From contig NC_084941.1 in NCBI RefSeq assembly GCF_958298935.1, positions 13,986,001-14,050,000 of the forward strand: a DNA stretch of 64,000 bases, written 5' to 3'. A program made the translations under genes and the position numbers. Shown piece by piece: positions 44,184 to 56,144 of this stretch; the first letter of the stretch is position 1, and the number at the start of each line of letters is the position of its first letter. The DNA comes from Phragmites australis. Lineage: Eukaryota; Streptophyta; Magnoliopsida; Poales; Poaceae. The notes under the pieces are model-generated. The model was not told where the DNA came from and searched no databases. It was given only the letters and a program-made list of their open reading frames with translations.

Positions 44184-46750
44184 CTCCGTGATAAAGCATC
44201 AGCAACAATGTTATCTTTCCCACGCTTATGTTTTACAACATAGGGAAATGTTTCAATGAACTCAATCCATTTAGCATGTCGACGGTTCAGCTTGCCTTGG
44301 CTTTTGAGATATTTTAAAGCTTCATGATCAGAGTGGATGAAAAATTCTTTAGGTAACAAATAATGTTGCCAAACTGCCAAAACTCGAACTAAGGCATAAA
44401 GCTCTTTGTCATAGACAGAGTAATTCAGATGTGGACCATTTAACTTTTCAGAAAAGTAGGCAACAGGTTTACGTTCCTGAAGTAGCACACCTCCAATGCC
44501 AATACCACTTGCATCACATTCGATCTCAAAGGTCTTACCAAAGTCTGGTAGTTGTAGCAGCGGTGCTTCACAAAGCTTTCTTTTCAACTCTTCGAAGGCT
44601 TGGTCCTGTTCATCTCCCCACTTGAATGGAACATCCTTCTTTGTCAAATTGTTAAGGGGTGCAGCGATTGCACTGAAATCTTTGACAAAGCGCCGGTAGA
44701 AACCTGCAAGACCATGGAAACTTCGAACTTGGCTCACATTTTTAGGAGTAGGCCAATCCTTTATCGCTTTAATCTTCTCTTCATCAACCTGGATGCCATC
44801 TGCAGTCACAACAAAACCAAGGAAAACAACACGATCTGTGCAAAAGGTGCACTTAGAAATATTTCCATACAATTTCTCGACTCTCAAAACAGCAAGGACT
44901 GCACGGATATGATCAAGATGCTCATCAAATGATTTACTATAGATCAAGATATCATCAAAATAGACAACCACGAATTTGCCAATGAAAGCTCTTAAAACGT
45001 GATTCATTAAACGCATAAAAGTTGAAGGAGCATTCGTCAAACCAAAGGGCATCACAAGCCATTCATATAAGCCAAATTTGGTCTTAAATGCTGTCTTCCA
45101 TTCATCACCAATTTTCATGCGAATTTGGTGATAGCCGCTGCGTAAATCAATCTTGGTGAAAATAGTTGAGCCACTCAATTCATTTAACATGTCATCAAGC
45201 CGTGGAATGGGATGGCAATATCTAACAGTTATAGCATTGATAGCACGACAATCAACACACATGCGCCAAGAGCCATCTTTCTTCGGGACTAAAAGAACGG
45301 GAACAGCACATGGTGATAAAGATTCACGAACATACCCTTTGTCCAAAAGCTCTTTTACCTGTCGCTGAATTTCCTTTGTCTCTTCGGGATTGGTGCGGTA
45401 GGCTGGACGATTTGGAAGAGAAGCATTTGGTACTAAATTAATTGGATGCTCAATTACGCGGAGTGGAGGAAGTCCAGCTGGCACCTCATCGGGAAAAACA
45501 TCTTCGAAGTCCTGTAAGAGATCAAGAACAACACTAGGCAGCGATGAATGTAAATCGGTAGTTGAAAGTAGGACCTCCTTGTGCAAGAGCACAAAGAATG
45601 GGGCTGTGGTGTTCTTCACTTCTCTCAAATCACTCCTGCTCACAAATAAGCATTCATTTTGGCGTAGCTGTTTTGAAGTGGAATGAGGCTTTATGTGGCT
45701 GGATGGGTTAGGAGTCTCTCCCTTACTAGTGTTGGGGGCCTCACTCAATTTTCTTTTCTCAGATTCTTCTCTTTTCATGCGAGCCACATCTGAAGCATAG
45801 ATCTCTTCTGGAGATAATGGAACAAGAACCACCTTCTTGTCTTTGTGAATGAAAGTATATTTGTTAGACCGTCCAAAGTGCACCGAATCCACATCAAATT
45901 GCCATGGACGACCCAGCAGTAAATGGCATGCTTGCATGGGTACAATATCACAATCAACCTCTCCATGATAGTCACCAATGGAGAATGACAAGCGGACCAT
46001 AGCTGAAACCTTCACTGTCCCAGAATTATTCAGCCATTGCATATGGTACGGATGTGGATGGCGACGTGTCTGCAAACCAAGCTTCTCAACAAGCAAAGCA
46101 CTAACAATATTGTTGCAGCTCCCACCATCAATGATGAAGCGGCACACCTGTCCTTTCACTTTGCATCGTGATTGAAACAAATTGTGGTGCTGGCCTTGCT
46201 CAGCAGCAACAAATTGTGTTGACAGAACCCGCCGAACCACCAAAGAAGGAGCTGGTGTATTCAGAGTAGAAGGCGCCAAATCAGGAAAATCAGCAAGCAA
46301 CTTATCAAAATCAGCACAAGTAATCTCGGCTGGATGCTGAAGAACATCATCTTGGGATAAGTCATCTTGAGCAAAATCTGGAAGAGATTGAATGGCTAAA
46401 CAATTCAGACCTAGCTCAAAAGTACCATCCTCTGCTGAATACTCACAAGTGTCAAGAGAAAGGTCTGCTAGTGCTTGGGTAATAGGCTCATCCTCCTCTT
46501 CACTTTGAGAATCATAAGAACCGTCTGCAAGTGCAATAATAGTGCGTCTATTGGGACATTCAGCTTGCTTATGTCCATGACCACCACACTTAAAACACTC
46601 AATCTTGCTTGTCTTCCGTTGGGTTGCTGTAACAGAGGAGCTGGACTGATTGGAATTTACAGCTTTGCCTCTTGAATCAAAATGTTTGGTAGACGTTGAA
46701 TTTGAACGAGAAGTTGCACGAGATGAAGGTGTGTGCACCTCTGACCCGTG
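43961..46750 (-). CDS. CRM-A zinc knuckle, protease, reverse transcriptase and RNase H
   Basis: This continues the gag frame after a single in-frame TAG (46751-46753); there is no own start codon. Counted from the GTG at 46738, residues 48-61 form [14 protein letters not shown]. The protease active site DGGS starts at residue 204. RT runs from about 460 to 640 with VYFDDILIY (catalytic YFDD at 593-596) intact. RNase H follows ([11 protein letters not shown], then [11 protein letters not shown], then [10 protein letters not shown]) and ends with [10 protein letters not shown]. Near 44150 a one-base indel moves the true frame to the integrase ORF, and this frame then ends in non-homologous sequence at 43961. 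Apart from the stop and the shift, the catalytic domains look functional. Confidence 0.9.
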   Translation of the reverse strand, partial: HGSEVHTPSSRATSRSNSTSTKHFDSRGKAVNSNQSSSSVTATQRKTSKIECFKCGGHGHKQAECPNRRTIIALADGSYDSQSEEEDEPITQALADLSLDTCEYSAEDGTFELGLNCLAIQSLPDFAQDDLSQDDVLQHPAEITCADFDKLLADFPDLAPSTLNTPAPSLVVRRVLSTQFVAAEQGQHHNLFQSRCKVKGQVCRFIIDGGSCNNIVSALLVEKLGLQTRRHPHPYHMQWLNNSGTVKVSAMVRLSFSIGDYHGEVDCDIVPMQACHLLLGRPWQFDVDSVHFGRSNKYTFIHKDKKVVLVPLSPEEIYASDVARMKREESEKRKLSEAPNTSKGETPNPSSHIKPHSTSKQLRQNECLFVSRSDLREVKNTTAPFFVLLHKEVLLSTTDLHSSLPSVVLDLLQDFEDVFPDEVPAGLPPLRVIEHPINLVPNASLPNRPAYRTNPEETKEIQRQVKELLDKGYVRESLSPCAVPVLLVPKKDGSWRMCVDCRAINAITVRYCHPIPRLDDMLNELSGSTIFTKIDLRSGYHQIRMKIGDEWKTAFKTKFGLYEWLVMPFGLTNAPSTFMRLMNHVLRAFIGKFVVVYFDDILIYSKSFDEHLDHIRAVLAVLRVEKLYGNISKCTFCTDRVVFLGFVVTADGIQVDEEKIKAIKDWPTPKNVSQVRSFHGLAGFYRRFVKDFSAIAAPLNNLTKKDVPFKWGDEQDQAFEELKRKLCEAPLLQLPDFGKTFEIECDASGIGIGGVLLQERKPVAYFSEKLNGPHLNYSVYDKELYALVRVLAVWQHYLLPKEFFIHSDHEALKYLKSQGKLNRRHAKWIEFIETFPYVVKHKRGKDNIVADALSRRCGLVTQLDTNVWNPLKHFMLMTLILKNLSLIALLEKAGTSIMCMMVSYFRLTNYVFQPVRFVKFFCRKHMLVA

Positions 46751-47689
46751 CTACTGTGAATGGCGCCATGGAGTAGAACTATTAGGAGCGGAAAATGAAG
46801 CACGGTGCTTATAAGATTCAGCGAGCTGCCTTTCTGCTCTTTTTGCAAAATGTAGCAATTCATTCATAGTGTTGTAATTAGTCATATCCACCTTGTCTGC
46901 GATTGGTTTATTAAGACCAACCAGAAATCGAGCCATCGTTGATTCCTCATCTTCAGTGATACCGGTACGAAGTAGACACATTTCCATTTCCTGAAAATAT
47001 TCATCCACACTACGATGACCTTGAACAAGCCTTTTCAGCCTCAAATGTAGCTCACGAGAATAATGTGTAGGAACAAATTGGCGCCTCATTTCTCGTTTCA
47101 TGTCATCCCAAGTAATACGATCATGGCCAACACGGCGGAAATCAGCACATACTTGATTCCACCAAGTGATTGCATAACCTGTGAACTCAATTGCAGCAAG
47201 CTTTGCTTTCTTGACAGGAGGATAAGTATATAAATCAAAGATCTGATCAACCTTGGTCTCCCACTCAAAATAATCATCAGCATTTTCCTTTCCGTTAAAT
47301 TTTGGAATAGACACTTTCACGTTGCTTAAACCATCATCATCACGACGACGACGGCGGTCACGATAACCATGATGGTCATCATGCCGATGATCATCCATGT
47401 CGGACAACATATCATCACCACCATCATAATCTCCTCCACCTCCAATAGGAATGCGCCGAGCACGACCAAAATTAGGAAAACCAAGACCACGCCCGCCACG
47501 TCCACGGCCAGCGGGACGACGCCCTGCCTCATCATCCTCCTCAATGTCATCATCCTCATTTGGTGGCGGTTCGCCACGTGGCATGTTCAATTGTAGAGTT
47601 TGGAGTTGTTGCATCAAATCATTCATTTGTGTACGCAGCTCCTGGAATTCCTCCACCGAAACAGCGGCACCATCTCCACGTCCTGCCAT
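46751..47689 (-). CDS. CRM-A gag
   Basis: 312 codons from ATG 47689 to TAG 46751. There is an N-terminal coiled coil (EEFQELRTQMNDLMQQLQTL), a basic Gly/Arg-rich stretch, a His/Asp/Arg-rich stretch, then the Retrotrans_gag core (VSIPKFNGKENADDYFEWE, then AIEFTGYAITWWNQV, then RQFVPTHYSRELHLRLKRL, then EEFQ-like SVDEYFQEMEMCLLRTGI). The frame stays open past the stop into the zinc knuckle, so the TAG is a mutation (CAGTAGCAC context) or, less likely, a readthrough stop. It forms virus-like particles in the cytoplasm in related elements. Confidence 0.9.
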   Translation of the reverse strand: MAGRGDGAAVSVEEFQELRTQMNDLMQQLQTLQLNMPRGEPPPNEDDDIEEDDEAGRRPAGRGRGGRGLGFPNFGRARRIPIGGGGDYDGGDDMLSDMDDHRHDDHHGYRDRRRRRDDDGLSNVKVSIPKFNGKENADDYFEWETKVDQIFDLYTYPPVKKAKLAAIEFTGYAITWWNQVCADFRRVGHDRITWDDMKREMRRQFVPTHYSRELHLRLKRLVQGHRSVDEYFQEMEMCLLRTGITEDEESTMARFLVGLNKPIADKVDMTNYNTMNELLHFAKRAERQLAESYKHRASFSAPNSSTPWRHSQ

Positions 47690-48530
47690 ATTAGTAGAGG
47701 GGGGAAAAATAGGACAATATATATGTGGAATATATGTGGAATCACTCCCTCACCACTTGCTGAACAAGTTCTTTCTCTTCCTGGAAAGGGCAAGAACCGA
47801 GGCTGCAATCTGTAGTGGAAGAGTGATTGTACCAGAGACTACGGTGCAACAGCTCACGGTGCTTTTTAGTGGAGCTTGGTGGGGATAAAATGTACAAGTA
47901 GTGCGCTGAAATGTAGTGATGCAAAACCGAATAATAATCCAAAAGAGAAATAACACAAGTCTAAGTTGCTAAAGAGAAAGAAAAAGATGCAAAAGAAAGG
48001 AACAATATGGAAGAAGTGGAAACAACTCGCACCAACCAAAGTGCTGCTCAAGCCCCTTTTGGCATGCTGATCACAAGTCTCTTTTGTTTCTTCTTTTTTT
48101 TATATATATATATATATATACTCTCGCCTTTTTTTTATATATCTTTTGAGACAAACGCAGCACAACTTTCAACTAAGGGGGCGCAGCAAAGACAACATAG
48201 AGGGGTGGCGCATCCCAAAGAACAAGAAAACTCGGGTGGAAAGGGTGGGAATTTGTGGCGGTTAAAAGGCAATCAAGGGTGGCTCGGGTGGGGTTTTTTT
48301 TTTTTAATATATATATTCAGCTGATCAAGGATGAAAGTTAGAACGAAGTGGGAAAGAGAAAAAAAATTTCAGCAACTAGACAAGTCTCAAAGGATTGAAA
48401 ACTCAATAATGCAAACTACAAATCAGGCACAATGAGAGGCTATAGGTTTTCTATTTGTTTATGTGTGGACTGTAGGTATAAAAAAAAAACTATCCTACCA
48501 AAATAAGAATGATCCTAACGAGTAAACGGA
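47690..48530 (-). other. CRM-A 5' untranslated leader
   Basis: A leader of about 840 bp between the primer-binding site and the gag start. It contains an AT dinucleotide run (48100-48120, plus strand) and homopolymer tracts; no ORF of note. Confidence 0.7.
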
Positions 48531-48543
48531 GGCTTTGATACCA
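48531..48543 (-). other. Primer-binding site of CRM-A
   Basis: On the minus strand TGGTATCAAAGCC starts two bases after the LTR edge; tRNA-iMet type with one change. Confidence 0.85.
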
Positions 48544-48545
48544 GA

Positions 48546-49437
48546 TGATGTGCACACGTCCATGGATCACGTGTGACGAGTAGATGTGTCCCGATCTTCT
48601 CGAAGGATCCGCGAACTTGATAACTTGTCGCTGCGTGACCTGGTGAAGAGGCAATGCACCGCGAGACTGTCCACACGATGAACTACCGAGACAATCACCC
48701 TTCCATGTACCGACGAAACAGCCCACACAATCACGCCGTATAGATGTGAAGGCACAAACTGGGTGAACCGCAGTTCGGCGTTCTACAACTCCCTCAGGAA
48801 TCGAAAGAACAAGTTTGCAAGCCTCTCAAGACTCACGCTGGAACAAGAACTCAAAGAGTTTGTATTTCTGAATTTGCAATCCTCCAGTTATTGTTCACGT
48901 CACCCATTACAGGGATATATAATACTAGTGGAGTTTCAGTTTGGAAGAAATAAATGAGAACATGTAGTGGAAAGTTGTAACACTACTTTTATTAATAGCC
49001 AGGCCTAGTGGGACGCATGGATGGTTGGCATTCTTCTGCATGCATGCTGGAACGTGTGTGGATAGCAACCCGGTTGCTGGCTGCATGCATTCCTATCTTC
49101 CGAAATATTTGCTTGCACTCCAACGACTGTTATTCATCGTAGCTAAATGTTCTTTTCTCTCTCTCTTGCACGTCCAGGTTCCTTGCTTATATTTGGCGGG
49201 CAGAATCCATCATCATCCCACGCTTGTTCGTGCACTCCATCATTCCTAAGAACATTGAAACAAGTACTCAAAAGCATAGGCCCATTCAACATAATCTGAT
49301 TATTAAGCATAAGGTTAGCGTTCACCTGAGAATGAATTTCCTTCTCCAATTGTTTTGCTCTACTCCTTGTAATCGGACCAGCTATATCAAATGTAGTTTC
49401 ATTTGGAGATGAATGAATGCTAGGAATGTCCTCATTA
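48546..49437 (-). repeat. CRM-A 5' LTR (892 bp)
   Basis: Same sequence as 42012-42903 except for about six transitions (for example CCACGCG/CCACACG, TTCCACG/TTCCATG, CCCACGC/CCCACAC). It therefore also carries an orphan copy of the polyprotein tail (49143-49437). A minus-strand TATA box lies at about 48914-48924. Confidence 0.93.
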
Positions 49438-49442
49438 AGAAT

Positions 49443-52400
49443 ACTATGCATGGTTGAGTCAATCATGTTGCAGTGGTGAAGCCCAGGATGCTCCTAATGT
49501 AGTGCTGGGTATGTTTTCTTCAAACTCTCACCCTGCTACAATTTTGTTCGATTCTGGTGCTACGCATTCTTTTATATCATCTCAGTTTGTGAATACATAT
49601 AAATTACCAAGAGCATTAATGAAAAATCGGGTGCTAGTATGGAATCAAGGCATGTATGGCCAAAAATAAGTATATGCATAAGGGGGTAGACTTTCTTGCC
49701 AACCTCATCATTCTGGATTCCAAGGGAATTGATATCATACTAGGAATGGACTGGTTGACCAAGTACAATGGAATCATTGGATGTGCCGCAAAGTCCGTAC
49801 AGTTGACACACACAGATGGAACCAAGGTGGAATTCCAAGTCATGACAGAGTCAGCTATCATCGCCAGTCTCAACAAGGCCAATGCAATGGAAAATAGCAG
49901 AGTGGTCAGTGAATTTATAGACGTTTTCCTGGAGGATTTGCCAGGTATGCCACCTGATCGCGAAATTGAGTTCATCATTGAATTAGTACCTGGAACGACT
50001 CCTATATACAAGAGGCCATATAGAATGGATGCCAATCAGTTGGCTGAGCTCAAGGAGCAAATCCAGAAACTGCTGGACAAAGGGTTTATCCGCCCTAGTT
50101 CTTTGCCCTAGTTATCTTTCTACTGAAGAAGGATGGAACCCAAATGATTTATATAGATTATCGAGCCCTGAATGAAGTAACAATCAAGTACAAGTATCCT
50201 CTACCTTGCATTGAAGATTTGTTTGACCAGTTAAAAGGAGCATGTGTGTTCTCCAGGATCGATCTTCGGTCCGGGTATCATCAGCTAAAGATTCATGCTT
50301 CGAATATTCCAAAGATGGCATTTGTTACTCGGTATGGTCTGTACGAGTATATAGTAATGTCTTTCGGGTTGACCAATGCCCAAGCTTACTTCATGTATTT
50401 GATTAACAAGGTTTTTATGGAGTACTTGGACAAGTTTGTTGTGGTATTTATTGATGACATCATAGTTTACTCCAAGAACGAGGAGAAAACCAGTTGTATG
50501 CAGAATGGTATTGCAGAAGCTCAGAATGGTATTGCAGAAGCTCAGAGAAAACCAGTTGTATGCTAAGTTGAGCAAATGTGAGTTTTGGTTGAAGGAAGTT
50601 CCCTTCCTTTCATATTATTTCAGCAGGAGGTATGTTTGTGGACCCATCCAAAGTAAGGGATGTTCTAAACTGGAAACCACCATAGGATGTTTCGGAGATT
50701 TGCAATTTTTTGGGTCTAGCAGGATACTGTTGTCGATTTATAGAAGGTTTCTCCAAGATAGGAAAGCCAATGATAGAACTGCTAGAAAAAGGAGTAGAGT
50801 TCAAGTGGACCACTGATCGAGAAGCCAATTTCAATGAGTTGAAGAAAAGATTGATCTCAGCACTAGTATTGATCATGCCTGACACTCAGAAGCCATTCTC
50901 TGTGTATTACGATGCATCTCATCAAGGTTTGGGTTGTGTACTCATGCAAGAGGGTCTAGTTGTAGCATATGCATCCAGGCAATTAAGGAAGCATGAAGAG
51001 AACTACCCAGCACATGACTTGGAGCTAGCCGGGGTGGTTCATGCACTCAAGATCTGGAGGCATTATGTGATATGTCAAAGGTGTGAGATCTATTCAGTTC
51101 ATAAGAGCTTGAAGTATATCTTCACTCAACTAGACCTTAACCTTAGATAACGCAGATGGTTAGAACTTATCAAAGATTACAACTTGGGAATCAACTACCA
51201 CCCAGGAAATGCAAATGTAGTGGCTGATGCCTTGAGCAGAAAATCTCAGGCCAACGCTATAACTCTTCGAGAAATGAGTCCCGAGCTATGCAAGGAGTTC
51301 AAGAGGTTGAATCTGGGTATGGTGTGTAACACCGAGATAGTTGCAATGAAAATAGACTCAACAATTGAATAAGATATAAGGAAGGGTCAGCTTGAGGATG
51401 AAAAGATTTTGGAAATCAAGTAGTTGATCAAAGTTGGTAAAGCCCCAGATTTCATTGACGATGAGCAAGGTAGAGTGTGGTACAAGCACAGAATTTGTGT
51501 TTTGGACATAAAGGCTATTCAGGATACAATTTTAAAAGAAGCTCATGATTCGGCATATTCCATTCACCCAGGGAGTACCAAGATGTATCAGGATCTTAAA
51601 TATCAGTATTGGTGGTACAGAATGAAACGTGCAGTAGCAGAATACGTGGCTTTGTGTGATATCTGTCAGTGAGTCAAAGCCAAGCATCAAAGACTAGCAA
51701 GACTACTATAGCTATTGAAAGTACCTAAATGGAAGTGGGAAGAAATTAGCATAGATTTCATAGTGGGTCTACCGCGAACACAGTTAGGATATGATTTCAT
51801 ATTGGCCATAGTCGATTGATTGACAAAAGTAGCCCATTTCATTCCAGTTAAAGAAACCTATCAAGGTCCGAAACTAGCTGAGTTATATATGTCCAGAATT
51901 GTGTGTTTAGATGGAGTACCCAAGATCATTGTATCTAATCATGGTAGTCAGTTTACTTTACGGTCTGGCAATGATTACATGAATCTATGGATACAAGGTT
52001 AAATTTTAGCTCAGCACATCCACAAACTAACGGTCAGACGGAAAGAGTGAATCAAATCCTTGAAGACATGTTGAGGGTATGTTCATTGAAGAATGGTAAC
52101 AATTAGGACAAGAATCTGCTGTATGTAGAGTTCTTGTACAACAACAGTTATCAAGCTAGCCTCAAGATGTCTCCTTTCGAATCCTTATATGGAAGGAAGT
52201 GTAGAACCCCGTTGTTCTAGAACCAGACCGGGGAAAGTCAAGTTTTCCGTCCTGAAGTTCTGAGAGAAGCAGAAAGAAAAGTGCAAGAGATCAGAGATAA
52301 TCTGAAGATTACTCAATCAAGACAAAAGAGTTATACAGATAATTGACGCCGAGAACTGACTTTTGAAGTAGGAGACTTCATGTATCTCAAAGGATCACCG

Positions 52401-52820
52401 ATCAGAGGTCTATGCAGATTCAAGGTCAAAGGCAAGCTTTCACCTCGGTTTATTGATCCATACAAGATATTGGCAAGACGAGGAGAAGCACCTTACCACC
52501 TTGAGTTACCACCTCAACTCTTAGGAGTGCACGATGTTTTCCATGTGTCACAGTTGAAGAAGTGTCTAAGAGTTCCCGAAGAGCAACTACTAGTAGAAGA
52601 ACTGGATGTGCGAGAAGATCTCTCCTACTCAGAATATCCAATCAAGATTCTTGAGATGTCAGAATGGGTTACCCAAAAACAGGCGAGTCCGTATGTGCAA
52701 AGTGCAGTTGAAGCATCACTCAGAAGAGGAAGCAACTTGGGAAAGCATCACTCAATTGATCTAAAGACAGAGTTTCCCCATCTCTTCTCTGTTCGTTCCA
52801 AATCTCGAGGGCGAGATTAA
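49443..52820 (+). pseudogene. Tekay 1 pol (protease, RT, RNase H, integrase, chromodomain), decayed
   Basis: The protease has an intact active site (ILFDSGATHSFISSQ, 49543-49587) and a GIDIILGMDWLTKYNGIIGC flap. RT lies at 49990-50580 ([20 protein letters not shown], then [14 protein letters not shown], then [14 protein letters not shown] with catalytic FIDD intact) but has a local duplication at 50473-50560 and stops. RNase H lies at 50700-51240 ([20 protein letters not shown], then NVVADALSRK). The integrase zinc finger (YSIHPGSTKMYQDLKYQYWW, then CDIC) lies at 51550-51670; its core has DFIVGLP with Asp kept, but IVSNHGSQF has Asn for the second catalytic Asp. The C-terminal module is FKVKGKLSPRFIDPYKI, and a chromodomain-like part (YPIKILEMSEWVTQK to FPHLFS) lies at 52380-52820. 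Roughly ten stops, mostly TAG or TGA in place of CAG or CGA. Confidence 0.88.
50473..50570 (+). repeat. Nested tandem duplications in Tekay 1 RT
   Basis: AGAATGGTATTGCAGAAGCTC occurs twice in tandem (about 50503-50543) and is bracketed by two copies of GAGAAAACCAGTTGTATGC (about 50485 and 50546). Confidence 0.9.
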
Positions 52821-52821
52821 A

Positions 52822-52837
52822 CCTAAGGGGGTAGGTT
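52822..52837 (+). other. Polypurine tract of Tekay 1
   Basis: CCTAAGGGGGTAGGTT directly before the 3' LTR. Confidence 0.8.
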
Positions 52838-53216
52838 TCTAGCACCCTAAATTTTCAATTTTTGCAATAGTTTAAAATTTTGCTAGAAATTAATAGGAGT
52901 TGTAATTTTGTTTAATAGAAGAAATTAATTTCTAAATTTAAATTGCCATAGGTTGTAGTTAAGTTTATTGCATTCATGTCGTCGTAGTTGCAATAGATTT
53001 TTATGCTTGAAAAATATTTGCAAAAATTCGCTAGTAGTCGCTCGTTTAAAACCCCGTTTGAAAATGGTTCAAAATCTTAAAAGAAATAGGATTTTGATAT
53101 TGCAAAATGCTTCTGGGCTCATTTTCTCCTTCAGCCCACTTCTTCCTCTCCCCTCCCCTCCCCGGAGTGGGCCACTCCCTTCTACCCCGAGCTGGCCCCC
53201 TCCCGCCTTCTCTTAC
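52838..53216 (+). repeat. Tekay 1 3' LTR, left piece
   Basis: TCTAGCACCCTAAATTTTCA matches the start of the 5' LTR; colinear with 36817-37195 until CRM-B interrupts it. Confidence 0.9.
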
Positions 53217-54123
53217 CGATGAGGACATCACTCTTTCGGATACACACACCGAGTATTCCTCCAACAATAGGTCCATTGACACGAGCTCGTGCACGCCAAC
53301 TAAATCATGAGGTGAGCTCGTTCCTTAGTGTTCCTTTATATTTTGATAAGGATGGGATGCTACTGAATAATTGTGATGTATTATTACTTAGGAACACAGG
53401 AGAAGAACAGCAAGGGCGCCCAAGCCAAGGTGGAGGTCCAATCAAGTTCGAGTCCGTTTCGGAGTCCAGGACCAGCTTGTACTAAAATCGTCGCCCAGGA
53501 CGCATACGGACTCCGTTTTCGACGTTCTACACATGGTTGGAAAGCTAAGGAGATAAACTTTCCAACGGAACTGGTCCCATGTCCAAATTATTTCTGAGTC
53601 AACAGGAATCGTCGAAACAACGCGACATCCAGAATCTATCAGGGTGCTGCGCCACCATCTTTTGGGCCGTTGGGCCGTGTAACCTGTTGGAGTCCATTAG
53701 GGACACGTCCAGGGGTCCTTGGCCGACCCTAGTCTTTTATATACAGTAGCCACCGCCCTAATTAGGGTTGGGTTTTGCTTAGATATTGATCTACACACAG
53801 TTGTGAGATTTTCGCTCTTGTTCCGAACCGACTAGGCCGCCGCAAGTGTTTGTGGAACCCCGACTTCGAGTGCTTGAATTCAATTCGCAATATTTCAGAT
53901 TGCATCTTCTACGTTCTTGCTTGTGTTCTCGGTACGCTTGCAGGGATTGAGCCTTCTTGGCGAGGTCAACCGCGCGACACGGTTGATAACCATCGGAGCT
54001 GTGGTGTAGTGATTGCAAGGGAGACGATCTGTTCGGGTCGAAGCCTTTGGATCATCAACGTCGAGTTCTCCACCCACCGACTTATCGCTACCTATCGAAA
54101 GATCAGGCCAACATTACTCATCA
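53217..54123 (+). repeat. CRM-B 5' LTR (907 bp)
   Basis: It ends CTCATCA just before the primer-binding site. TATA box CTTTTATATACAG lies at about 53733-53745. It encodes an orphan copy of the polyprotein tail (53219-53485). Confidence 0.92.
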
Positions 54124-54125
54124 AC

Positions 54126-54140
54126 TGGTATCAGATTTTC
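54126..54140 (+). other. Primer-binding site of CRM-B
   Basis: TGGTATCAGATTTTC, followed by AGGTTGCCCGTTAGGTAAT, a region similar to known CRM leaders; tRNA-iMet type. Confidence 0.8.
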
Positions 54141-55326
54141 AGGTTGCCCGTTAGGTAATTTCGTTTTCCCCTTTAGATTAGTCTGTTTTTCATTACCTAG
54201 AGTCCAGAAAAAGCCAAAAAAAATTCCGTCAATTTCCGCTGCCCTAGAACTCTTTGTGCCTTTGCAATTTTTATTTTCAGTTGCGCGTTGTTGTGTTTGT
54301 GTCCGTGGTCGAGTCTTGTTGCTGGTTTTAGAGTCGTGTTCTTGGTTTTTAGTCAACGCTCCGTGCTATTTTGATCACACCGCTACCCCATCGCCACCAT
54401 CCCCACCAACAAGTCGAGCCACCACATTACTCGATTTGCCACCACGAGCCGCCTTGTGTTACTTTCCGCCACGCCAACCCTAGATAGGTCGCAAGCCACC
54501 TTGTATCAATTGCCCTGCCACCGCTGCCATCCTTGTTCATCTCGCGATCCTATTGCTTGCAAGAGTTGCTTGAAAAAAAAACCCTAACTCGACAGGGGTT
54601 CAGTAAAACAGCCATAACTTTCTCATACGGACTCGGAATCAGGCAAAAAAAAATTTCACGGACATCTACAGAAAACGTTACATCCGTTGCTCCCCGCTAT
54701 GCTAGTTCCGCCAAAAATGTTTCCCAAATTCGGCTCAGAAGATTGAGTATTTGAGCTGCGAAGTTTCCGCACGCTTTTCAAAGAATGTGCTTGATTTTCT
54801 ATTGGCCACATTTTGCATCCGTTTGAGCTGAAAATTTTTGTGGTTGTTGCTTGTGTGCTCCTAGTTCAGAAAAAAATATCAGAAAAATACGAAAAAAAAC
54901 AAATTTCGTGATTCCTACTAGTGCTAAAAGACAAAAAAGAGGAGCACATAGAGAACACCCAGATCATTGTGCTATTTGCTGTGTCTTTCTCTGATCATCC
55001 TTTTTTAGCTTTGTTTCAGCTGTTGTGCTAGGACTAGGGACACGAGATAGACCAGCAACTGTGATTCATACTTTGGACACTTATTTAGCTTTGCTCTTCT
55101 GATTACAGTTATTGCTAATCCTTGCTACCATATTGTGCCTTCCAAGCTCCACCTCCTTTGATCCGAACAGGTTCACTCTTGCAATCATCCCACGCTTCCA
55201 GACTCGTCACCGGTTGTTCCTTCTTGCTGCGTTGGTAAGAACATTTGTAAGAGCGTGGTAAGACGCTTGAGTGTGTGTGATTCCACCTTAGGGATAATAT
55301 TTGTTGTCCTTTGTTTTCTACTAACC
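54141..55326 (+). other. CRM-B 5' leader
   Basis: About 1.2 kb between the primer-binding site and the gag ATG. No long conserved ORF; several poly-A runs. Confidence 0.7.
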
Positions 55327-56144
55327 ATGTCAGGTGATGGCTCTCCGTCGGATTTTAAGGATTGTGTGTCCAAGGAAGAACTCAACAAAGCCTTGCAGGA
55401 TCATACTAGGCTATTGACAGACATTAGAACAAGCATTGCTAACCTCGTCACGCGAGTCAACGACCTTGAGTTGCGACAGCCACCACAGGATGATGACCAT
55501 TCACTTGATGATGATGATGATACTAATGATGGTGACCAAGAAGATGGTGAGGTTTTTGTTGGGCAAGATGCGCGTGCTGAGCAACGTCCTCATGCTGAAC
55601 AATTACGTCGTGGCCAACAACAACGTCGTCAAGGTAATGGAGGTAATAATGTTAATCGCAACGGTCGCGATGATCCTTATTCTAAGATTAAGTTTTCAAT
55701 GCCTCCTTTTGATGGTGCATATGATGCTGATGCTTATTTGAATTGGGGAAATGACGGTTGATCAAAAGTATAGTTCTCATATGGTTCATGAAATGCATAG
55801 AGTTAGACTAGCCACTTGTGAGTTCACGAATTATGCTATTATTTGGTGGAATGGTTTAGTTTCTAGTGGCTTAGAACCTGAATCATGGCCTAGACTAAAG
55901 CTTGCCATGCGCAATAGATTTATTCCTCCTGATTATACACGTGAATTGAAAAAGAAATTGCAGCGCTTAAATCAAGGTTCTAAATCTGTGCATGATTACT
56001 ATCAAGGGCTTCAAATTGCTATGCTTCGTTGTAGTATACAAGAGGATGATGAGGATACCATGATTCATTTTTACTCCGGGTTGAGATGTGAAATTCAGGA
56101 CCTTGTTGATTATAAAGATTACAATACTACCAATAGATGTTCCA
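55327..56144 (+). pseudogene. CRM-B gag, frameshifted
   Basis: It starts at ATG 55327 (MSGDGSPSDFKDCVSKEEL), with a coiled coil and an acidic stretch, then IKFSMPPFDGAYDADAYLNW. A G added to a run (about 55744-55747) shifts the frame. The gag core continues as MTVDQKYSSHMVHEMHRVRL, then NYAIIWWNGLV, then RNRFIPPDYTRELKKKLQRL. A second shift just before 56137 moves to the frame of the zinc-knuckle/protease ORF. Confidence 0.88.

Larger units (their letters stand above)
42012..49437 (-). mobile_element. CRM-A: nearly intact CRM-type chromovirus (7426 bp)
   Basis: Perfect 5-bp target duplication AGAAT (42007-42011 and 49438-49442). Two 892-bp LTRs differ at about six positions, all transitions. 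A primer-binding site, gag-pol in one frame except for one TAG stop and one frameshift, and a polypurine tract are all present. Gag-pol extends into the 3' LTR. LTR termini (TAATGAGGACATT on the minus strand), the primer-binding region and the integrase tail ([15 protein letters not shown]) match the CRM clade of grass centromeric retrotransposons as I know it. It is inserted exactly between gag and pol of Tekay 1. Confidence 0.93.

Noticed and set aside
46738..46753. Programmed gag stop readthrough in CRM-A
   Set aside because: The TAG lies in the gag linker before the zinc knuckle, not at a usual gag/pol boundary, and CRM-B has no stop there; a simple mutation is more likely.
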